In this document: positions 46,898 through 49,990 of the stretch, piece by piece
Numbering within the stretch: the first letter of the stretch is position 1
How the letters are laid out: each line of letters starts with the position of its first letter
Assembly (NCBI GenBank): GCA_004802705.1
Contig: SGPL01000215.1
Span: 1,855-51,844 of the forward strand
Length of the DNA stretch: 49,990 bases
Origin: Bondarzewia mesenterica
Lineage: Eukaryota > Basidiomycota > Agaricomycetes > Russulales > Bondarzewiaceae
Reading direction: 5' to 3'
The notes under the pieces: model-generated
The model's database searches: none
What the model was told of the DNA's origin: nothing
Seen by the model: only the letters and a program-made list of their open reading frames with translations
Translations under genes and position numbers: made by a program

Positions 46898-47813
46898 TCA
46901 CAGCTCGCGAACTGGTAGCGAGTTAAAAAATAAATAGATCAGGACCGGAGGTCAAAGCATAAGAAAAGACCAAGCTCACCGCGGATGATGAAGTTAGCTA
47001 GGATAGCGAAGAAAAGTAATGCGCTGATGATGACGGGCCCTAAGATCTGGTCTGCGTGCGTGTACGGATTCAGTCTCGTGATCTTTTTTAGAGGAGGGAG
47101 AAAAGGGGGAGGTGAATTCGTGATGTACCAAAGTGACCGGGATCGCGTCTGCGTATCATGGTGATACGATGTTGGTAAACCACATATCCATAAATCTGAG
47201 CGAACAGTCAACGCGAAAAGGGGCATGGAAATAGATGATATACACACCATAATTCCTACACTGATGGCGGCGTAAGTGTAGGCAAAATTTCTGGCAATCT
47301 GGTCCTTGGACGCGTTGAAGAGCGCGACGGCGAGAGTGCCAATGAGGATGGACATGCTCAGATATGATATCCACGCTACATTATTTCGCATAAGTATCTT
47401 GATCGCCAAAATCATGCAGGTAAGATGAGAAAGTTAGAGGAGGAGGGAGAATTGGGAGAGGGGGTAAGAAAAAAAAAACCGGTAAACTCACTCCGCTCGT
47501 TCGCGAACCAGACCTTGCCCTCGACCCTCACAGGCGTCGGGATTTTCTTCGGGACGCGGACCTGTGGTGGGATGGTATTGATGGAGTGGTAATCGCGCAC
47601 GGTAGGCATCTCGCCGTGCTCGTCGCGCTCTGCGTCTGGGATGTCGTCGGCGCGGGTGTAGCGCGCAGGGCGGTTAAGGTTTTTCGGAAGCTTCGCGAGG
47701 GCGGACGGCGAGAAAGGGGAGACAAGGTCGGACATAGCGTGCCAGGAGCGCCGAATGAGGGAGCCGTCGTTGGTGCTGGCGGTGCTGGCCGAGGGCTGTA
47801 GTTCATGGGACAT
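46898..47813 (-). CDS. VTC1-like DUF202 membrane protein
   Basis: Five exons on the minus strand: 47813-47492, 47375-47248, 47195-47129, 47051-46980, 46911-46898 (14 nt), giving 200 residues. After about 85 residues of polar N-terminus comes PVRVEGKVWFANERTWISYL, the hallmark of the VTC1/DUF202 fold, then three transmembrane helices: SMSILIGTLAVALF, YTYAAISVGIMIYGYVVYQH, and LGPVIISALLFFAILANFII. A basic loop, RITMIRRRDPGHFDQ, lies between helices 2 and 3. Vtc1 is the small membrane subunit of the vacuolar transporter chaperone complex, which makes polyphosphate and moves it into the vacuole. Yeast Vtc1 lacks such an extension, so this could be a paralogue rather than the core subunit. An ATG at 47879 would add 22 residues. 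Confidence 0.85.
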
Positions 47814-47951
47814 GGCTGCTGGCGAGGATGGTGGGGGGCGCACGGTGAGCGTTGAGGATGTTGAACGTGTGGGATTCAAGTCACCGATGAGAGGTTGGAG
47901 TACATACTTAGATACCGGATTTGGAAATGCTCTAGATGTCAGGGGAAATTA

Positions 47952-47966
47952 GATAAGATAAGATAA
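47952..47966. promoter_or_regulatory. Three overlapping GATA-factor sites
   Basis: The sequence gataagataagataa is three consecutive GATAA units in the 335-base promoter shared by the VTC1-like and DnaJ genes. Clustered GATA motifs are bound by fungal GATA factors in nitrogen or iron control; actual use is not shown. Confidence 0.4.
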
Positions 47967-47974
47967 ATCCAGCC

Positions 47975-47992
47975 TTCTGGTATGTTCTGGGA
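47975..47992 (+). promoter_or_regulatory. Heat-shock-element-like motif upstream of DnaJ
   Basis: ttctggtatgttctggga shows the 5-base periodicity of a heat-shock element: TTC, GTA (for GAA), TTC, GGA (for GAA), each two bases apart. Two of four units are exact. It lies about 157 bases before the DnaJ ATG; Sis1-type genes are known Hsf1 targets. Confidence 0.45.
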
Positions 47993-48148
47993 CCGTCCAC
48001 AAATGACCGCAACGCCGTCGCCCGTTCGCGGCTGGCTTCAAGATTCATATTTACCTCCTGTTGCTCCCGACGGTGTACTTGACCTTTTGACTATCCTTTC
48101 CTATTCCCAAATCTCTTTACTTTTGACTACACATCAGGACACGTTAAC

Positions 48149-49512
48149 ATGGGTGCCGACTACTACAAGCTTCTTGATATCAGTAGAGATGCATCAGAAG
48201 ATGAAATTAAGAAAGCGTACAAGAAGATGGTATGTATATATCTCGATGATCCCTTTTGCTTAGGGTTTTGACTCATCCTGATCTTTCAAATAATAGGCCT
48301 TGAAATGGCATCCCGATCGTAATCAAGGCAGCGAAGAAGCCTCGAAGAAGTTCAAAGAGGTATGGCTACTGTTCTTTTTTGGAACATGCAGAGCACTAAC
48401 ACGTCCCATCCTTTCAGATCTCTGAAGCCTTCGAAGTCCTCAGCGACAAGCAGAAACGAACTATTTATGACCAGTTCGGTGAAGAAGGCTTGAAAGGTGG
48501 AGGGGGTCCCCCACCGGGTGCGGGTGCAGGACCTGGAGGATTCTCTGGGTTCAGCGGTTTCCCGGGTGGTGGTGGCGGTGGTGGTCAGACATTCACTTTC
48601 ACCAGTGGACCAGGAGGGTTCGGTGGTGGACGAGGGGGATTCTCCCCGTCGGACCCCAACAAAGTTTTTGAGTGAGTTCATCTAAACCATTCTTCGTACG
48701 AGTTGATTGCTGACCACATTTTCAGATCATTCCTCTCAGGAATGGGCTTCGGCGGTTTGGGTGGTATGGGCGGTATGGGCGGTATGGGCGGCATGCCAGG
48801 CATGGGCGGCAGAGGCAGTCCGCGGACCTCCACCGTCTTTGACGAAGACGACGACATGAGCGGCGGACACCCAGGGTTCAGTTCATTTGGCGGCATGCCT
48901 GGTGGGATGCCCAACGGTCGACGAACTTCGCGCCCGACTCCCGGATCAGGACCACATCCATCCTCGACACCAAGCGGGCCCTCTGAGATCACGCGACCGC
49001 TAAAGGTTTCGCTCGAAGATCTTTACACAGGAACGACGAAGCGTCTAAAAGTCGGGCGCAAACGGCTGGATGGGACAATGGAGGATAAAGTGCTCGAGAT
49101 CCATGTCCTGCCCGGGTGGAAGAGCGGGACAAAAATCCGCTTCCCTCGTGCAGGGAATGAGCACCCGAGCGGTGAGGCACAGGATCTGGTGTTTGTGGTG
49201 GAGGACAAGCCGCATGATCGGTTCGTGCGCGAGGGGAACGACCTGGTGACGCACGTCAAAATCCCCCTCGTAGAGGCCCTCACGGGCGACGGCGCGAAAC
49301 GCGTCGTAGAGCTGTTAGATAGGCGGAAAGTGCAGGTGCCGTTGCCGAGTGGTGTGGTGAAGCCAGGGCAGGAGACGAGAATACCAGACGAGGGAATGCC
49401 CACACGGAAGGGGCCGAAGAGCAAGGGTGACTTGTTGGTGAAGTGGGATATTGTGTTCCCAGACAGATTAACTGCCGTTCAAAAGGAGGGCGTGAAGAAG
49501 GTGCTGGGTTGA
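48149..49512 (+). CDS. SIS1: DnaJ class B co-chaperone, Sis1 type
   Basis: Exons 48149-48229, 48297-48359, 48418-48671 and 48726-49512 give 394 residues. The J-domain (1-70, [20 protein letters not shown]) carries the HPD motif at 32-34, which stimulates Hsp70 ATPase activity. A Gly/Phe-rich region (about 71-125) follows, then a Gly/Met-rich stretch with [21 protein letters not shown] repeats. There is no zinc-finger domain, so it is class B. Two substrate-binding beta domains begin at [20 protein letters not shown] (about 220) and include [20 protein letters not shown] and [14 protein letters not shown]. The C-terminus ([20 protein letters not shown]) is the dimerisation segment. Sis1 works with cytosolic Hsp70 in folding, prion propagation and delivery of misfolded proteins. 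It is divergent from the VTC1-like gene. Confidence 0.96.
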
Positions 49513-49990
49513 TCTGCCTGACTGTACAGTATTGCGTCTTTTTCTTTCTTTTTTCTACCAGTTGTCTGTTTTGATGTATCACTCGGACGTCAACATGCAT
49601 ATGTAAAATACAGCAATTATTATCTGTTCCATTGTAGTGGAGACTTTACATTGATAGGCTCGAGTTGTTGGAGCGCTCAGGAGCTCTCAGGAGGCGTTTG
49701 AAAAGTGACGTAACGAGATTGAATTAGGACGTAACAAAAGTCAGAAAACCGATCTATGACTCGATTATCCCTGCTCACTCGAGAATATAGNAGCCAGCAC
49801 AACGCACGACTCTCCTCCACTGGTACGACTCGGAGAGATTTCGCTCTCGACGTTGGATGCGGACTGGTATGCAGGACTTNTATNANTTTATTAGGGCTGA
49901 ACCTATCACATAAGCAATCCTCACATAGAGATCTTATCATGAAACATCCTAAAAAGAATGAATCTAATGTTATATCACAAAAAAAGATCT
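49513..49990. other. 3' flank of DnaJ and contig end
   Basis: Contains the 3' untranslated region of the DnaJ gene and ends in sequence with scattered Ns (49791-49887). A minus-strand frame at 49677-49940 is open but has no recognisable motif and includes ambiguous bases. Confidence 0.4.

Noticed and set aside
48740..48820. ggtatgggc tandem repeats as a minisatellite of independent interest
   Set aside because: They encode the Gly/Met-rich segment normal for Sis1-type DnaJ proteins.

Overview
The window reads as nuclear DNA of a basidiomycete fungus, most likely an Agaricomycete (mushroom or wood-decay group). Genes are cut by many short introns (about 48-116 nt, nearly all GT-AG), base composition is balanced, and there is a secreted GH10 xylanase carrying a fungal cellulose-binding module. 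F-box proteins of a 'MGQYW' type that I associate with mushroom genomes are also present. Single ambiguous bases crowd the first ~1.45 kb and the last ~200 bases but are almost absent between, so the window is probably a complete assembly contig. All exon models below were derived by eye from frame, splice signals and family conservation.

Left part (1-12.7 kb): a partial F-box gene leaving the left edge; a small conserved basidiomycete protein of unknown function; a clearly broken second copy of the F-box family; a C2H2 zinc-finger protein; a small secreted peptide precursor; and a head-to-head pair of the clamp-loader subunit CTF8 and an alpha/beta hydrolase. From 12.7 to 19.9 kb there is no confident gene, only weak membrane-protein-like fragments.

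Centre (19.9-40.4 kb): a vacuolar-type P2B Ca2+-ATPase (PMC1-like), a low-complexity Ala/Glu-rich protein, a PEX11-type peroxisomal protein, the GH10 xylanase in 13 exons, a membrane-anchored protein of unknown role, the ribosome-biogenesis WD40 protein PWP1, translation factor eIF3j (HCR1) and the ubiquinone-biosynthesis protein COQ9. PWP1 and eIF3j are tail-to-tail. The membrane protein/PWP1 and eIF3j/COQ9 pairs are head-to-head over about 200 bases. These are mainly housekeeping genes; only the xylanase is clearly a lifestyle gene.

Right part (40.4-50 kb): a gene-poor stretch with a decayed transporter-like frame, two related small proteins resembling divergent HMG boxes, then a VTC1-like membrane protein divergent from a Sis1-type DnaJ chaperone, with GATA and heat-shock-like motifs in the shared promoter.

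The most unusual signals are in gene structure. The xylanase needs a 2-nt exon and a 9-nt exon to keep its conserved protein, the PEX11-like gene needs a 13-nt exon, and the Ala/Glu-rich gene appears to have its start codon split by an intron. Two otherwise intact genes (PMC1-like and PEX11-like) are each one base too long at a homopolymer run.
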